Shown piece after piece: positions 17,123 to 26,061 of a DNA stretch of 64,000 bases (position 1 is the first letter of the stretch; each line of letters starts with the position of its first letter). A program made the position numbers and the translations under genes. A model generated the notes under the pieces. That model ran no database searches and was not told where the DNA came from. It saw only the letters and a list, made by a program, of their open reading frames with translations. Source of the DNA: JANOZM01 sp031429355 (GTDB taxonomy: Bacteria; Pseudomonadota; Gammaproteobacteria; Burkholderiales; Burkholderiaceae_E); assembly GCA_031429355.1 (NCBI GenBank), contig JANOZM010000004.1:248001-312000 (forward strand), read 5' to 3'.

Positions 17123-18411
17123 TGAATACAGCGTCAAACGTAGCCTCAAACGAAACTAACAATGCCATGCACGGCGATTTTTTTGATGCGCTAGAAACCC
17201 GTAGCACAGCCGAACGTGAACAAGATTTGCTTAGTCGTTTGCCCGCATTAATTGCCCATGCGCAAGCGCATGCGCCGGGTTGGACTAAGCAGCTACAAGG
17301 AGTGGATGCAAAGAGCATTACTTCGCGTGCCGTCTTGCAAACTTTGCCGGTGTTACGCAAGGGTCAGTTAAAAGATCTACAAAATGCAGCACCCCCTTTT
17401 GGCGGTTTGGCCACGCGCCCCGTAGGGCAAGCGCCGCGGTTGTTTATGTCGCCCGGGCCAATTTTCGAACCGCAGCCTGGGCGAGACGATCCGTGGCGTG
17501 TGGCACGCGCCTTGTTTGCGGCGGGCATGCGCCCCGGTCACGTACTGCAAAACTGCTTTGGCTACCACCTAACGCCAGGTGCGTGGATGGTTGATGAAGG
17601 TGCTCGTAAATTGGGTTGTGCCGTTATCCCTGCGGGTATTGGTCAAACCGAACAGCAGCTTGATGTGATTCGTGCTTTAAAGCCCGACGCCTATGTCGGT
17701 ACGCCGAGCTTTTTACGCATCTTGATTGAAAAAGCGCGCGAATTAAATGTCGACATTAGCAATCTAAAAAATGCCTTGTGCGCCGCCGAGGCTTTGCCGC
17801 CTAGCCTGCGCCAGTGGTTTAAAGATCAAGGCCTGTCGCGTGTGTTGCAGTGGTATGGCACTGCCGAGTTGGGTTGTGTCGCGTACGAATCCGTGGCGCA
17901 AGAGGGCATGATTGTTGACGAGCAATGCCTAATTGAAGTGGTACGTCCGGGTACGGGCGATCCGGTTGCCGATGGTGAAGTGGGCGAATTAGTAGTTACT
18001 TGTTTTAACAACGACTACCCCATGATTCGTTTTGGTACTGGTGATTTAACCGCCATTCTTGGAGGACCTTCACCTTGCGGTCGAACCAATGTACGCATTA
18101 AGGGTTGGATGGGCCGCGCCGATCAAACGACAAAAATTCGCGGCATGTTTGTTCACCCAGAACAAGTGGCCACGATTGTGAAGCGTAACCCCGAAGTAAG
18201 CAAAGCACGTTTGGTGGTTACCGGAGAAATGGCCAACGATTCGTTAACTTTGCATTGCGAAGCAGCGGCAAGCAATGATGAGGCCCTAAATGCACGATTG
18301 GTCGAAACTATCCGTGATGTTACGAAGTTGCGCGGCGAAGTGAGCCTAGTGGCGGTAAACTCCTTGCCTAATGATGGCAAGGTGATTGACGATCAACGCA
18401 AGTACGACTAA
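17122..18411 (+). CDS. phenylacetate-CoA ligase-like adenylate-forming enzyme
   Basis: A 429-residue PaaK-like member of the ANL superfamily, a family that activates phenylacetate or related aromatic acids to CoA thioesters. Visible parts are FMSPGPIFEPQPG, a PAGIGQTEQQ region, WYGTAELGCVAYES (motif A5-like), MIRFGTGDLTAI and the C-terminal lid with RADQTTKIRGMFVHPEQV. The TSGTTG-like P-loop is replaced by a divergent sequence (MSPGPI), as in several PaaK paralogues. The ATG at 17122 overlaps the upstream TGA. A TTG at 17113 would lengthen it by three codons. This is the second ligase in the operon, which suggests an aromatic or arylalkanoic acid as substrate, by inference. Confidence 0.78.
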   Translation: MNTASNVASNETNNAMHGDFFDALETRSTAEREQDLLSRLPALIAHAQAHAPGWTKQLQGVDAKSITSRAVLQTLPVLRKGQLKDLQNAAPPFGGLATRPVGQAPRLFMSPGPIFEPQPGRDDPWRVARALFAAGMRPGHVLQNCFGYHLTPGAWMVDEGARKLGCAVIPAGIGQTEQQLDVIRALKPDAYVGTPSFLRILIEKARELNVDISNLKNALCAAEALPPSLRQWFKDQGLSRVLQWYGTAELGCVAYESVAQEGMIVDEQCLIEVVRPGTGDPVADGEVGELVVTCFNNDYPMIRFGTGDLTAILGGPSPCGRTNVRIKGWMGRADQTTKIRGMFVHPEQVATIVKRNPEVSKARLVVTGEMANDSLTLHCEAAASNDEALNARLVETIRDVTKLRGEVSLVAVNSLPNDGKVIDDQRKYD

Positions 18412-20785
18412 AAAGCAAGCAGCAACTAGCGCTAAAACTAAAGTAGCAGCTGTAGTAGCAAGCGCGGTAACGGATAAAACCGCAACCGCAGCTACTGATA
18501 CAGCCGCGCGTTCGGTTGCCGTGCGAGCATTGTGCGAGTTCGCTGCAAAACTTGGTGACCTTGACACCCGCTTTACCCCGTCTCCGACTGGTAAAGAAGG
18601 TATCGCTGCGCATCAGTGGGTGCAGCGCAAGCGCGCCAAACATTACGAAGCCGAACTGAGTTTGCAGGGCCAAATTGGACCATTGCTTTTACGTGGCCGA
18701 GCCGACGGCTACGACCCCCGCAAAAATCGCTTAGAAGAAATTAAAACGCATTTAGGCGACGCGAAAAGAATACCCGAACACCATCAGGCGTTGCATTGGG
18801 CACAGGCCAAAGTGTACGGGGCTTTGCTGTGTGCCGCGCGGAACTTAGAATCGATCGAGCTTTGTCTGGTTTACATCGACTATTTAAGTCTCAAGGAAAC
18901 CGTATTAACCGAAGATTGCACGGCGCAAGAGCTACAAGAGTTTGCGCTACAACTAGCTGAGCAATATGCTGCTTGGCATGCCGAGCAAGAATTGCATCGT
19001 TCCACGCGCAACGCTTATTTAAGTCAATTAAAGTTTCCCTTCGAGCATTTTCGCCCAGGGCAAGGTGATATGGCGCGCGCTATTTATGCAGCAGGAACGC
19101 GTTCGGCCAACGGTGGGGAGTATCCAAACCAAGTGTTAATTCAAGCGCCTACAGGAATTGGTAAAACACTTGCGAGCTTATTTGGGTCGCTACGTGCAAT
19201 GCCGGTTGCGCCGTTGGATAAATTGTTTTATCTCACACCAAAAAATAGTGGCAAAGCATTGGCTTGGCATGGTTTAGAAAAAATACTTGATCAACCTTGT
19301 GAGGCAAAAAAACCGCTGCGTGTTCTAGAGCTTATTGCCAAAGAAAAAGCCTGCGAATTCCCAACGAATGAATGTCACCCATTGTCGTGCCCATTAGCGT
19401 TAGGATTTTATGATCGGCTTGCCGGTGCTCGCCAGCAAGCGGCGCAACACGGTTGGTTGAACCAATCAGCAATACGCGAAATCGCTTTAGCCCATCAAAT
19501 TTGTCCGTATTACTTAAGCCAGGAAATGGTTCGGTGGGTCGATGTAGTGATTGGCGATTACAACTATTACTGTGATAGCTCGGCCATGCTGTTTGGTCTA
19601 AGTGCTGGTCTCGATTGGCAAGTCGCTGTACTGTTAGATGAAGCGCATAATATATTGGAACGTAGTCGTTCGATGTACAGCGCGCAGTTAGAACAAGCTG
19701 CCATTAAGTTATTGCGCAAGCAAGCGCCGCGCTTGTTGCGTAATAGTTTTGTTACTTTAGATAAGGCTTGGACCAGTACTTTTGCAGCGCACCAACAACC
19801 GTATTGCGTCTTGCCCGATTTGCCGCGAAGTTTTATTGAGAGCCTTAATAAATTGGTGCGCAAAGTGATGGATTATTTTGTGCAATACCCCGCCGAGCAA
19901 CTGCCTTTGCTCAAAGACTTTATGTTTAAAGCCATGCAGTTAATTGCCTTGGCCGAGCAAGTAGATCAACATAGTTTGATTGATGTAACCCGTAGCGCAC
20001 TTGCAGAACCCGTGGTGCTAAGCATTCGCAATATTATTCCAGCCAAGCAGTTAGCACCGCGATGGGATTACGCCAAGCTCACTGTTTTGTTTTCGGCTAC
20101 TTTAACGCCTATGCAATCGGTCGTCCCTGTGTTGGGGCTGCGTGAAGATACTTTGCAATTGGATATTCCCGCGCCGTTTACGGCAGATCAATTAACGGTT
20201 TCGGTTACTAAGCACTTGTCGACGCGTTTTAATCAACGCGATAAATCTTTGCACGATATCGCCACTATTATTGCAACCCAATATCGAAAGCAATCCGGTA
20301 ACTACATTGCTTTTTTTAGTAGCTATAGCTACATGCAAAATGCTTATCAATGTTTGATAGAAAATTACCCAGACATTCCTGTTTGCATACAACATAGCAA
20401 AATGAGCGATATTGAGCAGCAAAATTACTTAGCGCAATTTACCGAACAATCGCAGCAAGTGGGCTTTGCTGTATTGGGTGGTTCGTTCTCTGAAGGGATT
20501 GATTTGCCTGGGCGTCGTTTGATTGGTGCGTTTATTGCCACGTTAGGCATGCCGCAACTAAACGAAATTAATGATCAATTTAAACTGCGCATGGATGAGT
20601 TGCTAGGCGATGGGTTCGATCGCGTGTACTTGTACCCTGGTTTACAAAAAGTAGTGCAAGCAGCAGGTCGAGTTATCCGCACGCCGCAAGATCGCGGCAC
20701 AATATGGTTATTAGATGAACGCTATGCTAAACAAAACGTACGCGCACTGTTACCAAGTTGGTGGGAAGTAAAAATTGTCGAGTAA
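18386..20785 (+). CDS. RecB-like nuclease/XPD-DinG-type DNA helicase fusion
   Basis: A 799-residue superfamily 2 helicase with an N-terminal nuclease-like domain. Residues 44-150 carry the PD-(D/E)XK signs RGRADGYD (Asp107, Asp110), EEIK (Glu118, Lys120) and a Q-xxx-Y-like AQAKVYG. The helicase part has Walker A QAPTGIGKT (about 252), four cysteines that could bind a [4Fe-4S] cluster (KACEF, NECHPLSCP, QICPYY; about 322-375), the DEAH box LLDEAHN (about 416) and C-terminal motifs GSFSEGIDLPG and QAAGRVIRTPQDRG. XPD/DinG enzymes unwind DNA 5' to 3'. The TTG start at 18386 overlaps the upstream gene. A GTG at about 18521 is the last possible start before the conserved core. Confidence 0.8.
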   Translation: MTINASTTKKQAATSAKTKVAAVVASAVTDKTATAATDTAARSVAVRALCEFAAKLGDLDTRFTPSPTGKEGIAAHQWVQRKRAKHYEAELSLQGQIGPLLLRGRADGYDPRKNRLEEIKTHLGDAKRIPEHHQALHWAQAKVYGALLCAARNLESIELCLVYIDYLSLKETVLTEDCTAQELQEFALQLAEQYAAWHAEQELHRSTRNAYLSQLKFPFEHFRPGQGDMARAIYAAGTRSANGGEYPNQVLIQAPTGIGKTLASLFGSLRAMPVAPLDKLFYLTPKNSGKALAWHGLEKILDQPCEAKKPLRVLELIAKEKACEFPTNECHPLSCPLALGFYDRLAGARQQAAQHGWLNQSAIREIALAHQICPYYLSQEMVRWVDVVIGDYNYYCDSSAMLFGLSAGLDWQVAVLLDEAHNILERSRSMYSAQLEQAAIKLLRKQAPRLLRNSFVTLDKAWTSTFAAHQQPYCVLPDLPRSFIESLNKLVRKVMDYFVQYPAEQLPLLKDFMFKAMQLIALAEQVDQHSLIDVTRSALAEPVVLSIRNIIPAKQLAPRWDYAKLTVLFSATLTPMQSVVPVLGLREDTLQLDIPAPFTADQLTVSVTKHLSTRFNQRDKSLHDIATIIATQYRKQSGNYIAFFSSYSYMQNAYQCLIENYPDIPVCIQHSKMSDIEQQNYLAQFTEQSQQVGFAVLGGSFSEGIDLPGRRLIGAFIATLGMPQLNEINDQFKLRMDELLGDGFDRVYLYPGLQKVVQAAGRVIRTPQDRGTIWLLDERYAKQNVRALLPSWWEVKIVE

Positions 20786-20841
20786 TCATCATCGAATCAA
20801 GCGCGCCGAATTAAAATTCGAATTTATAAAGAAGAGTTTCA

Positions 20842-21432
20842 ATGTCAACACTTAAAGTATTTTCCTTCGAGGGGGTAACTCCCGTAATTCACCCTAGCGC
20901 CTATGTGCACCCCGACGCAATTTTAATTGGTGACGTCTGGATTGGCCCTCGATGTTACGTAGCGCCAGGTGCCGTTTTGCGTGGTGACTTTGGTCGCATC
21001 GAAATGTGTGAGGGCAGCAATTTGCAAGATAATTGCGTTGTGCATAGCCTGCCCGATTTCGATTGTGTAATGGATATCGATAGCCACATCGGCCATGGCG
21101 CTGTCATACATGGCTGCTATATTGGTGTTAACGCCTTGGTCGGTATGAATGCCGTTGTAATGGACCATGCGCGCGTTGGAGCGAACAGTATGGTTGCGGC
21201 TATGTCGTTTGTAAAAATTAAAGGGGTCGTGCCTGAGCGCACTTTGGTTGCGGGTGTCCCTGCCCGGGTAGTGCGCGAGTTAAGCGATCAAGATATTGCT
21301 AACAAAGGTTTTGGTACTGCGCTTTACCATCAATTGGCCCAACGTTGCCATAACGGTTTACTGCCAACCGATGCAGTCATTATGGATGGCAACGCGAACA
21401 AAGATCGCTCACGCACCGCTTGGAAGTTTTAA
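20842..21432 (+). CDS. paaY: PaaY-like hexapeptide-repeat protein (gamma-carbonic anhydrase fold)
   Basis: A 196-residue left-handed beta-helix protein, exactly the length of E. coli PaaY. Imperfect hexapeptide repeats run through residues 10-145 (HPDAILIGDVWIG, IGHGAVIHGCYIG, ALVGMNAVVMDHARVG). The histidines in the positions of the metal ligands (VVHSL, SHIGHGAVIHG) are kept. The C-terminal helix RELSDQDIANKG follows the PaaY pattern. PaaY is a thioesterase that clears dead-end CoA adducts in phenylacetate degradation, and related proteins are carbonic anhydrase-like. Its presence beside a PaaK-like ligase is suggestive, but the paa core genes are not in this window. AAGAG precedes the ATG. 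Confidence 0.75.
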   Translation: MSTLKVFSFEGVTPVIHPSAYVHPDAILIGDVWIGPRCYVAPGAVLRGDFGRIEMCEGSNLQDNCVVHSLPDFDCVMDIDSHIGHGAVIHGCYIGVNALVGMNAVVMDHARVGANSMVAAMSFVKIKGVVPERTLVAGVPARVVRELSDQDIANKGFGTALYHQLAQRCHNGLLPTDAVIMDGNANKDRSRTAWKF

Positions 21433-21433
21433 G

Positions 21434-22333
21434 GTGCAAGCTAAAAAAATACCAGCCACCCTTGCGGTTGTATTTTTACTCATCAATGCCTTTGTGTGGG
21501 GTGTTTCTTGGTGGCCGTTTCGCCAACTTGAAGCGCTTGGCCTACACAGTCTTTGGGCCACGACCATTATTTATAGCCTCGCCGTTGGGGTTATTTTGTT
21601 GTGGCAAGGCAATGCCTTGGGTCACTTGTTTCGTAAGCCTGGGTTGTGGTGGCTCGCCCTAGGTGCTGGTTTAACCAATGCGTTTTTTAATTGGGCCGTT
21701 ACTATTGGTGACGTTGTTCGGGTTGTGTTGTTGTTTTATCTGATGCCAGTGTGGGCAGTGGTATTAGCCCGACTCATTTTGAATGAACCGATTACGCCAT
21801 CGGCCTTGGCAAGAATTGCCTTGGCCTTAGCGGGCGCTGCCTTGGTGTTAACGCCCGATGGACAAAGCCTACCGATACCGACGGGCTTGGCCGAGTGGTT
21901 GGGCATTGCAGGCGGCATGTCGTTTGCTTTAAATAATATTATGTTGCGAAAGTACGCCGACGAGCCTGAAGCGGCACGCGCCATCGCGATGTTTTTAGGT
22001 GGTGCTTTGTGCGCTGGTCTATTAGCCTTTGCGTTGCTTAATGTCGGGTTTATTAAAGCACCCGTTTGGGATCAATGGAGCCAATGGATTATTGGCGCAC
22101 TGGTTTTAACAGTTGCATTTTTAATTGGTAATTTCGCATTGCAATTAGGCGCGGGCAATTTACCTGCAAACGTCACAGCCGTTGTGATGTTGTGTGAAAT
22201 TATATTTGCATCGGTTAGCGCAATTTTGTTGGGGGCCGGAACACTGAGCACCCGAACCCTTATTGGCGGCTTAATGATTTTAAGCGCATCATTATTGGCA
22301 TTAATTTTTAGAACGAAAGAACCACAATCATGA
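21434..22333 (+). CDS. DMT superfamily transporter (EamA family)
   Basis: A 299-residue membrane protein with about ten hydrophobic helices in two EamA halves. Motifs include LLINAFVWGVSWWPFR in the first half and LGAGNLPANVTAVVMLCEIIF with the end helix TLIGGLMILSAS in the second. EamA proteins export metabolites or amino acids, and the substrate here is unknown. I start at GTG 21434, one base after the paaY stop, with GGAAG seven bases upstream. The frame is open further upstream inside paaY but that would be a non-hydrophobic extension. It overlaps the peroxidase gene by four bases. Confidence 0.82.
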   Translation: MQAKKIPATLAVVFLLINAFVWGVSWWPFRQLEALGLHSLWATTIIYSLAVGVILLWQGNALGHLFRKPGLWWLALGAGLTNAFFNWAVTIGDVVRVVLLFYLMPVWAVVLARLILNEPITPSALARIALALAGAALVLTPDGQSLPIPTGLAEWLGIAGGMSFALNNIMLRKYADEPEAARAIAMFLGGALCAGLLAFALLNVGFIKAPVWDQWSQWIIGALVLTVAFLIGNFALQLGAGNLPANVTAVVMLCEIIFASVSAILLGAGTLSTRTLIGGLMILSASLLALIFRTKEPQS

Positions 22334-22833
22334 GCACCAATAAAGAAACCGGCATTTATCAATTTTCCGCCTTTGATGCCAAAGGTAAAAGCGTTGATTT
22401 AAAGCAATTTAAAGGCAAAGTGCTGTTAATTGCCAATACCGCAAGCGATTGCGGCTTCACTCCGCAATACAAAGGTTTGCAAGTGTTGCACGAACAGTTT
22501 GGGCAAGAAGGCTTAGTTGTTCTTGGTTTTCCTTGTAACCAATTTGGTGGACAAGAGCCGGGTAGCGATAAGGAAATTCAATCGTTTTGCGAGCTCAACT
22601 ATGGCGTTACTTTTCCTGTGCTGGGCAAGGTTGATGTAAACGGTGGTAATCGGCATCCCCTGTTTGGTTTTTTAACGGAAGCTGCCCCCGGCCTGTTAGG
22701 CTCGGAGGCGATTAAATGGAACTTTACAAAGTTTTTGGTTAGTCGAGACGGCACTGAGGTAAAACGTTTTGCGCCGCAAGACAGTCCCGAGTCGATGAGT
22801 AAACTAATTACTAAATGGTTGGCAGAAAGTTAA
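22330..22833 (+). CDS. glutathione peroxidase family thiol peroxidase
   Basis: A 167-residue thioredoxin-fold peroxidase. The active-site Cys41 lies in NTASDCGFTPQ. Gln75 in FGGQEPG, the WNFTKF motif near residue 133 and the LGFPCNQFGGQ block complete the family signature. Bacterial Gpx proteins usually reduce hydroperoxides with thioredoxin, using Cys in place of selenocysteine and the second Cys (GFPCNQ) as resolving residue. There is no signal peptide, so it is cytosolic. The ATG overlaps the upstream TGA (ATGA), so it is in one operon with the DMT transporter. It is convergent with the phosphate transporter gene. Confidence 0.92.
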   Translation: MSTNKETGIYQFSAFDAKGKSVDLKQFKGKVLLIANTASDCGFTPQYKGLQVLHEQFGQEGLVVLGFPCNQFGGQEPGSDKEIQSFCELNYGVTFPVLGKVDVNGGNRHPLFGFLTEAAPGLLGSEAIKWNFTKFLVSRDGTEVKRFAPQDSPESMSKLITKWLAES

Positions 22834-22860
22834 CTAAGGCAACCATTTGCCGACATTGTT

Positions 22861-23900
22861 TTAAAACAACTGCGTGCCAACCCAGTAAGCAACAGCGGCA
22901 ACAAAAGCCGACGCCGGAATAGTTAGAACCCAAGCCCATACATGTTGCTAGCAACACCCCAGCGAACCGCACTGGCGCGGTGGGTACTACCAACGCCAAC
23001 AATTGCCCCAGTAATGGTATGCGTTGTCGATACGGGGATGCCTAAGCCGGTCGCTAAGAACAAGGTCATCGCGCCACCCGTTTCGGCGCAAAATCCGCCA
23101 ACGGGTTTTAACTTGGTGATTCGCTGGCCCATTGTTTTAACGATGCGCCACCCACCAAACATGGTGCCCAAACTAATGGTGACGTAGCAAATGATGATGA
23201 CCCAATCGGGTAGTTTTGCGCTGGTCGCCTGCATCCAGACCGGCAGGCCCACAACATTTGAAGTTGTGGCAGCAATTAACAATAACCAAATAATGCCTGC
23301 CGTTTTTTGGGCATCGTTGCCGCCGTGCCCAAGGCTATAGGCCGCTGCCGAAACCAATTGCAAACGACGAAACCAGCGGTCTGTTGCCCACGGCGTTGAG
23401 CGCCTACAAACCCATGCAACCGCAACCATTAATAACGACCCAAGTAAGAACCCAAGTAAAGGTGAAACTAAGATGAATGCGAGTATTTTTAAAATGCCTT
23501 TACCGATGAGAACACTAGCACCTGATTTAGCAAGAACGGCACCGACAATACCGCCAATTAATGCATGTGACGAGCTACTGGGAATGCCGTAGTACCAAGT
23601 AACGATGTTCCAAAAAATAGCCCCAATTAGCGCACCAAATACAACGTGCATATCGACAATGCCCGGTTGCACAATGCCTTTGCCGATAGTGGCTGCAACA
23701 CTGACGTGAAACACAAAAAACGCTACAAAATTAAAAAACGCTGCAAATAATACTGCGTGCCAAGGCTTTAACACACCGGTAGACACGACTGTGGCAATTG
23801 AATTGGCTGCATCATGAAAACCATTCATAAAATCAAACGCCAAGGCCAACAGCACCAGCATAAATACAACCCAAAGACCCGTCGTTGCCGCTTCGCTCAT
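22861..23900 (-). CDS. pit: inorganic phosphate transporter PitA family, frameshifted near the 3' end
   Basis: A low-affinity phosphate (metal-phosphate) permease of the PiT family. The open frame runs 23900-22923 (325 residues) and shows the duplicated PiT signatures DFMNGFHDAANSIATVVSTG near the N-terminus and SLGHGGNDAQKTAG in the second half. It ends abruptly in SNMYGLGF. One base later the other frame continues WAWVLTIPASAFVAAVAYW to a TAA at 22861-22863, which is the expected last helix of the family. A single-base deletion near 22939-22943 (around AACATGTATGG, minus strand) therefore removes the last helix. It may be real or a sequencing error. It lies 20 bases downstream of the DUF47 gene. 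Confidence 0.85.
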
Positions 23901-23920
23901 CGCAATTATCCTTGGATCGG

Positions 23921-24568
23921 TTACGAATTTTCGAGGATGATGCCCTCGATCAAATTAGCCACGTCTTCACAACGATCAGTAATGGACTCTAGATGTTCGT
24001 AAATAGCTTTTAACTTAATAAGCTCACGAACATCGGGTTCTTCGCGAAACAATTTACTCATCGCGCTCCGTAACACGCGGTCAGCATCGCCCTCAAGTTT
24101 GTCGATTTCTTCGCAGGTTTTTAATGCCGCTTCAGCCACCGACGGATCGCTCACTTTCGGGATCATTTTGATTGCGTCTTGCATCCGGGCGCAGCAACGC
24201 ACACTGATATCGGTTAAGCGGCGAATTTCCTCGGTCATTTGCTTTACGTCGTACAGCGCCATTGTTTCGGCGGAGTCTTGCAGTAAATCGGCTACATCAT
24301 CCATTGTGTTGATGAGTTGATGGATTTGCTCGCGGTCGATTGGCGTGATGAAAGTCTTGTGCAACATGCGATTGACTTCAGCGGTCACGCGATCGGCACT
24401 GTGCTCCGCGTTATCTACTTCACGGTTATATTGCTCGCGCAATATCGGGTCGTGGTAGTTGTCAACTAAATGCGAGAAAGCGCGTGCTGCCTCACCAATA
24501 TGCTCGGCGTGTTGGTTGAATAATTCGAAAAAGTTACCCTCTTGAGGCAGCAATTTTGCAAAGAACAT
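23921..24568 (-). CDS. DUF47 family PhoU-like phosphate transport accessory protein
   Basis: A 215-residue, almost wholly helical protein of the DUF47 (TIGR00153, PhoU-related) family. It has acidic metal-binding-like repeats such as REVDNAEHSADRVTAEV and CEEIDKLEGDADRVL, and DRCEDVANLIEGIILENS at the C-terminus. Family members are encoded with Pit transporters and regulate or assist them. Here the pit gene follows after 20 bases in the same direction, so the two form one operon. The start at ATG 24568 gives the usual FAKLLPQEGNFFELF N-terminus. Confidence 0.9.
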   Translation of the reverse strand: MFFAKLLPQEGNFFELFNQHAEHIGEAARAFSHLVDNYHDPILREQYNREVDNAEHSADRVTAEVNRMLHKTFITPIDREQIHQLINTMDDVADLLQDSAETMALYDVKQMTEEIRRLTDISVRCCARMQDAIKMIPKVSDPSVAEAALKTCEEIDKLEGDADRVLRSAMSKLFREEPDVRELIKLKAIYEHLESITDRCEDVANLIEGIILENS

Positions 24569-24685
24569 AGTGGTCTCGGTTCCGTTAAGGCGGGATTACT
24601 TAGTTATCTAATATAGCCATTTATATGGCCTAGGCGCGCATTGTAACTTAGCGCAAACCAAAGCTACTTCGAACAGCAGCTTTAC

Positions 24686-25339
24686 TTAGTGCGAACTGGC
24701 GTTGAATTTTGCTTCGAGCCGTCGACTGTACGCCGATATGGGATAGCACAATACAAAGTACAGCAGTGCAACGCAGGCATACACTGCAAAAGGCCGCAAT
24801 GTAGCGTTACTAATCATGCCACCGGTCTTGGTTAATTCTACGAAGCCGATTACCGAGGCTAGTGCAGTGGCTTTAATGACCTGCACCAAAAACCCCACGG
24901 TTGGAGGAATGGAGATTTTAAAAGCTTGGGGCAAAATAATAGTGCGTAATTGATCTATAAACCCCATACCAACCGATTTTGCGGCCAGCCATTGACCCTT
25001 GGGTACAGCGTCGACGCAACCTCGCCAAATTTCAGTTAAAAACGCGCTGGTGTATAGCGTTAACGCCACAAAAGCAGAAGTCCATGCAGATACTTTAAAG
25101 CCCATTAATGCTAGGCCGAAATAGCTTAAAAACAATTGCATCAATAGTGGAGTGCCTTGGAAAACTTGCACATAGATTTTTACAAAGGCAACTAAAGAAG
25201 CGCGTTGGGTTAAGCGCATTATTAGAAGACTAAGACCTACTGTGCCGCCGCCTAAAAAAGCCATTAACGATAACGCTATAGTCCAACGCATCGCTAAGAT
25301 TAAATTCGAGAAAATATCGTAAACGGTAAACTCAACCAT
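24686..25339 (-). CDS. polar amino acid ABC transporter permease (HisM/GlnP family)
   Basis: A 217-residue inner-membrane permease with about five helices. The family block FLTEIWRGCVDAVPKGQWLAAKSVGM holds the cytoplasmic EAA-type loop that contacts an ATPase, followed by LRTIILPQAFKISIPP. I choose ATG 25339, which overlaps the upstream permease stop by eight bases. A TTG at 25357 is the alternative. It is the second permease of a pair and completes a two-permease polar amino acid uptake system. No ATPase gene follows on either side. Confidence 0.87.
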   Translation of the reverse strand: MVEFTVYDIFSNLILAMRWTIALSLMAFLGGGTVGLSLLIMRLTQRASLVAFVKIYVQVFQGTPLLMQLFLSYFGLALMGFKVSAWTSAFVALTLYTSAFLTEIWRGCVDAVPKGQWLAAKSVGMGFIDQLRTIILPQAFKISIPPTVGFLVQVIKATALASVIGFVELTKTGGMISNATLRPFAVYACVALLYFVLCYPISAYSRRLEAKFNASSH

Positions 25340-26006
25340 ACTGAGCGCTACGTCCAAATAACCAGCGAGGGCCTAACCAATTTAATGCTGAGCGCAGGGC
25401 AATTGCTAGTGCCAAATACAAAACGGTTGCAATAATGTAGGCCTCGAAGGCTCTAAAATTACGCGATTGAATAAGGTTGGCGGCATACGATAATTCTTGC
25501 GTTGAAATTTGCCCACATACCGCCGAGCCCAACATCACAATAATAATTTGACTAACTAATGCTGGCCAAGTTTTTTGCAAAGCTTGTGGCAAAACGATGA
25601 AGCGAAAAATTTGCGACTCGCAGAGGCCAATACTACCACCAGCAGCTATTTGACCTTTGGAGGTGGCTTGTACGCCAGCGCGAATGATCTCGGTGGCATA
25701 GGCACCTAAGTTTATAACCATGGCTAGTACCGACGAGAACTCGGCTGATAAGCGAATGCCTAAACTGGGTAAGCCAAAGAATATAAAAAACAATTGAACA
25801 ATAAATGGCGTGTTACGAATGAGTTCGACGTAAGCGCCAAAAATAAACTTAACAACGGCGGTTCCGCGATCGCGGGCCCGAGCGCCGATCACCCCGATAC
25901 CAACACCTAGCATGGCCGAAACAACCGTCAAAATAATGGTGATGCCGATACCCTTTGCGAGCATCGGCCAGTCGACTAAAACGGCTAGAAAATCAAATTC
26001 AATCAC
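25332..26006 (-). CDS. polar amino acid ABC transporter permease (HisQ/GlnP family)
   Basis: A 224-residue permease of the polar amino acid uptake family. It starts with a membrane helix (MLAKGIGITIILTVVSAML). The EAA loop is seen in ATEIIRAGVQATSKGQIAAG followed by FIVLPQALQKTWPALVSQ. It is transcribed after the binding-protein gene (gap 55 bases) and overlaps the second permease. The two permeases are about the same size but differ in sequence, so a heterodimeric channel is expected. Confidence 0.87.
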   Translation of the reverse strand: MIEFDFLAVLVDWPMLAKGIGITIILTVVSAMLGVGIGVIGARARDRGTAVVKFIFGAYVELIRNTPFIVQLFFIFFGLPSLGIRLSAEFSSVLAMVINLGAYATEIIRAGVQATSKGQIAAGGSIGLCESQIFRFIVLPQALQKTWPALVSQIIIVMLGSAVCGQISTQELSYAANLIQSRNFRAFEAYIIATVLYLALAIALRSALNWLGPRWLFGRSAQYG

Positions 26007-26061
26007 TAAAACAGGTGCTTAGTTTTATGGGCCACCATGTGTATAAAGATTTTAATAAGCA

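Noticed and set aside
19567..19863. Minus-strand ORF of 98 codons inside the helicase gene
   Set aside because: It is antisense to conserved helicase motifs and has no ribosome site or family pattern.
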